The notes under the pieces: model-generated
What the model was told of the DNA's origin: nothing
The model's database searches: none
Seen by the model: the letters and a program-made list of their open reading frames with translations, nothing else
Assembly: GCA_947466555.1 (NCBI GenBank)
Contig: CANIFK010000323.1
Location: 1 to 6,388 of the forward strand
DNA: 6,388 nt
Reading direction: 5' to 3'
DNA from: Acidobacteriota bacterium
GTDB lineage: Bacteria; Acidobacteriota; Terriglobia; Bryobacterales; Bryobacteraceae
Shown: piece by piece, positions 4,532 to 6,388 of the stretch
How positions within the stretch are numbered: position 1 is the first letter of the stretch
How the letters are laid out: each line of letters opens with the position of its first letter
Position numbers and translations under genes: made by a program

Positions 4532-5960
4532 TTCCCCCGATGTCTTCTGGCTCTCCATTGGGGAGCTCCACGCCAAGCTGGCCGCCAAGGAGTTCTCTTG
4601 TCAGGAGTTGACCAAGGCGTGGCTGGAACGGCTGGAGAAGTTGGGACCGAAGTACAACGCGTTAGCCCTTTCGTTGCGGAAGCCTTCGATTTCGAAGGCC
4701 AAGGATATCGACAAAGAGCTGAAGCGGGACCGGGTGCGCGGGCCGCTGCAGGGCATTCCGTATGGCGCGAAGGACCTGGTTAGTTTTGCCAAGTTCCCTA
4801 CAGCTTGGGGTGCGAAGCCGTATGCCGGGCAGGTTTTTGATGAGCATGCGCGGGTGGTGAAAAAGCTCGACGCGGCGGGTTCGATATGTTTGGGTAAGTT
4901 GGCGATGGTGGAGTTGGCCGGGGGCGGCGGGTACCGGTATGCCGCGGCGTCGGTGACGGGGCCGGGGTTGAATCCGTGGGACACGGGACGGTGGGCTGGG
5001 GGCTCTTCGAGCGGGCCGGGATCGGCGGTGGCGGCGGGGTTGGTTCCTTTTGCGCTGGGCTCGGAGACGTGGGGTTCGATTGTGACTCCGGCGGCGTTTT
5101 GCGGTGTCACTGGACTGCGGCCAACTTATGGGTTGGTTAGCCGGGCGGGGGCGATGGCGCTGTCGTGGACGCTGGACAAGATCGGGCCGATGTGCCGGTC
5201 GGCGGTGGACTGCGGGATTGTGCTGGCGGCGATTGCGGGTGGGGATTCGGACGACCCGGGGTCGGCGGGGAAATCGTTCTACTACGCGCCAGAGTATGTG
5301 CGGCCGAACAAGGAGATCACGATCGGGTACGCGCCGCGGGACCTGGAACTGATTGCTGACCGGGAGGTGGCGAAGGTGTTTGCCGACACCTACGCGGCGT
5401 TCCGGGAGATGGGCTTTACGATGAAGGAAGTGGCGCTGCCGGAGATGCCGTATTCGGCCGCGGCGAGCACGATTATCGGGTGCGAGGCGTCGTCGATTTT
5501 TGAAGACTTGATTGCGTCGGGCAAGGTGGAGCAGTTGGCCGATCAGAATCAGATTCTGGGATTGAAGGCCTCCTTCGACTATTCGGCGCGGGATTATTTG
5601 AAGGCCATGCGGGTGCGGCGGCTGGTGCAGGAGATGTTTGGGAAATTGTTTGACGGAGTGGATGTATTGCTGGCGCCGAGCCGGATTAACGTGGCCTCGC
5701 CGGTGGCGCAGGACATGGACGCCGATGCGGGGATTGTGAATCGCGGGGTGACGTTGCCGACGCGGGGGCTGCGGGATTTGAGCGCGGCGGGGAACCTGGC
5801 GGGGTTGCCGGGGCTGTCGATGCCGTGCGGGTTTGTGGGCGGGTTGCCGTTGGGGATCAGCGTGGTTTCGCGGCCGTTCCAGGAGAATCTGATTCTGGGA
5901 ATGGGGCAGAGATATCAGGAGCGGACGGACTGGCACAAGCGGCGTCCGAAGGTGGATTAG
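4461..5960 (+). CDS. Amidase-signature family hydrolase (catalytic part)
   Basis: The catalytic domain of an amidase-signature enzyme, which hydrolyses amide bonds with a Ser-cisSer-Lys triad. In the 499-residue frame the triad is K104 (GIPYGAKD, 98-105), S182 in GGSSSGPGSAVAAG (180-193) and nucleophile S206 in GSETWGSIVTPA (200-211). The 24-residue spacing between the serines equals that of FAAH and GatA. VTGLRPTYG (216-224), MALSWTLDKIGPM (232-244) and LLAPSRIN (near 407) are also family-typical. The ATG at 4461 opens the frame, but its first 23 or so residues are Arg-rich and out of register. The true protein probably starts at 4349 and enters this frame near 4529; no start codon suits the domain boundary at about 4545. 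It is too divergent around the triad, and outside a gatCAB context, to be the tRNA amidotransferase GatA. The substrate is unknown. The intact parent would be secreted. The stop lies 6 nt before the prepilin peptidase gene. Confidence 0.85.
   Translation: MAPRWRSSRSRWRRSRPLPSKPISSPDVFWLSIGELHAKLAAKEFSCQELTKAWLERLEKLGPKYNALALSLRKPSISKAKDIDKELKRDRVRGPLQGIPYGAKDLVSFAKFPTAWGAKPYAGQVFDEHARVVKKLDAAGSICLGKLAMVELAGGGGYRYAAASVTGPGLNPWDTGRWAGGSSSGPGSAVAAGLVPFALGSETWGSIVTPAAFCGVTGLRPTYGLVSRAGAMALSWTLDKIGPMCRSAVDCGIVLAAIAGGDSDDPGSAGKSFYYAPEYVRPNKEITIGYAPRDLELIADREVAKVFADTYAAFREMGFTMKEVALPEMPYSAAASTIIGCEASSIFEDLIASGKVEQLADQNQILGLKASFDYSARDYLKAMRVRRLVQEMFGKLFDGVDVLLAPSRINVASPVAQDMDADAGIVNRGVTLPTRGLRDLSAAGNLAGLPGLSMPCGFVGGLPLGISVVSRPFQENLILGMGQRYQERTDWHKRRPKVD
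4526..4532 (+). other. Apparent +1 frameshift site in the amidase gene
   Basis: The upstream frame reads TAT TAG (4526-4531), while the catalytic frame reads ATT AGT across the same bases. One extra T at 4528/4529 explains the break. A programmed shift is less likely, since tRNA-Tyr on TAT would not re-pair well with ATT; a C5 run (4534-4538) lies just downstream of the stop. Confidence 0.6.
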
Positions 5961-5966
5961 TAACTC

Positions 5967-6388
5967 ATGGAGACATTACCGGACTTACTGCGGTGGGGCA
6001 TGTTTGTGTTGGCGATTGTTTCGTCACTTACTGACTTGCGGGACCGCACGATTCCTAACTGGCTGACGATTCCTGTTACTGTGTTCGCGCTGGGGGCGCG
6101 TTGGTATGTGGGCGGCTGGGAGATGTTGAAGGTGGGTTTGTTCGGGTTCTTGGTGGGGTTTGGCGTGTACTTCCTGTTCTTCCTGGTGGGCGGGCGCGGT
6201 GGCGGGGATGTGAAGCTGATGGGGGCGTATGGGGCGTTGATGGGAACGCTGAATTGGGTGGTTTTGGGGATTCTTTCGGGGATTCTGGCGGGGATTGTGG
6301 CGGTGATTATGATTGTGGCTAAAGGGCGGGTGAAGCAGACTTGGGCCAATATTCGCGGGATTGCGGGGAAGGACCGGGTGACGTTGGA
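5967..6388 (+). CDS. CpaA/TadV-type A24 prepilin peptidase (partial, runs off the right edge)
   Basis: An open frame of 140 codons plus two bases with no stop before the window end, so only the N-terminal part is seen. It is an inner-membrane aspartic protease of family A24, which cleaves the leader of Flp/type IV-like prepilins. The first catalytic aspartate is D23 in SSLTDLRDRTIPNWLT (19-34). The second is D81 in the GxGD motif, GRGGGDVKLMGAYGALMG (76-93). Hydrophobic segments lie at about 8-22, 33-47, 54-75 and 95-117. It lacks the N-terminal methyltransferase part of PilD, as expected for CpaA/TadV. ATG 5967 is the first start after an in-frame TAA (5961); AAGGTGG (5949-5955) lies 11 nt upstream, inside the amidase end. 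Such genes often open a tad/cpa pilus cluster, which I would expect to the right. Confidence 0.88.
   Translation, partial: METLPDLLRWGMFVLAIVSSLTDLRDRTIPNWLTIPVTVFALGARWYVGGWEMLKVGLFGFLVGFGVYFLFFLVGGRGGGDVKLMGAYGALMGTLNWVVLGILSGILAGIVAVIMIVAKGRVKQTWANIRGIAGKDRVTL

Noticed and set aside
4662..5936. Minus-strand open frame of 424 codons opposite the amidase
   Set aside because: The product is dominated by Arg, Pro and His, as expected of the antisense of a GC-rich gene. The amidase motifs on the plus strand are unambiguous.

Overview
The window looks like a chromosomal segment of a GC-rich soil-type bacterium, most likely an acidobacterium of the Solibacter/Bryobacter kind. That placement is an inference from gene content: an exopolysaccharide-locus NusG paralogue, a TPR protein with a carbohydrate-binding-like tail, a fused type I AroD-AroE enzyme and a secreted-type amidase with an N-terminal extension. 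No rRNA, tRNA, insertion sequence or CRISPR array is present.

Layout. Minus strand, 12-802: a UpxY/RfaH-like NusG-family antiterminator (287-802) overlaps a small ribbon-helix-helix protein with a heptad coiled coil (12-299). Both are transcribed leftwards, out of the window. A 175-bp divergent regulatory region (803-977) separates them from the plus-strand genes. Its leader for the antiterminator has four alternating copies of ACAGG/CCTGT and two stem-loops, one abutting the ribosome binding site. Plus strand: an exported TPR protein (978-2150); an Asp/Glu racemase-superfamily protein starting at TTG and overlapping it by 11 nt (2140-2781); a bifunctional 3-dehydroquinate dehydratase/shikimate dehydrogenase (2824-4329); an amidase-signature gene split by an apparent +1 frameshift (4349-5960); and the start of a CpaA/TadV-type prepilin peptidase (5967 to the right edge).

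How the parts relate. The left third reads as the regulatory head of an exopolysaccharide locus, with a dedicated antiterminator and a TPR/carbohydrate-binding protein of the kind found in such loci. The middle is central metabolism (the shikimate pathway) with two enzymes of uncertain substrate. The right edge probably opens a Flp/Tad pilus cluster. Codon usage changes sharply near 1419, inside the TPR gene. To the left usage is mixed and includes CTA, TTA and ATA; to the right codons end almost wholly in G or C. This suggests the exopolysaccharide side has a different history.

The observations most worth checking are the antiterminator/RHH pair with its structured leader, the amidase frameshift, the composition break within one gene, and two starts whose -10 boxes sit so close to the ATG that leaderless mRNAs are likely.
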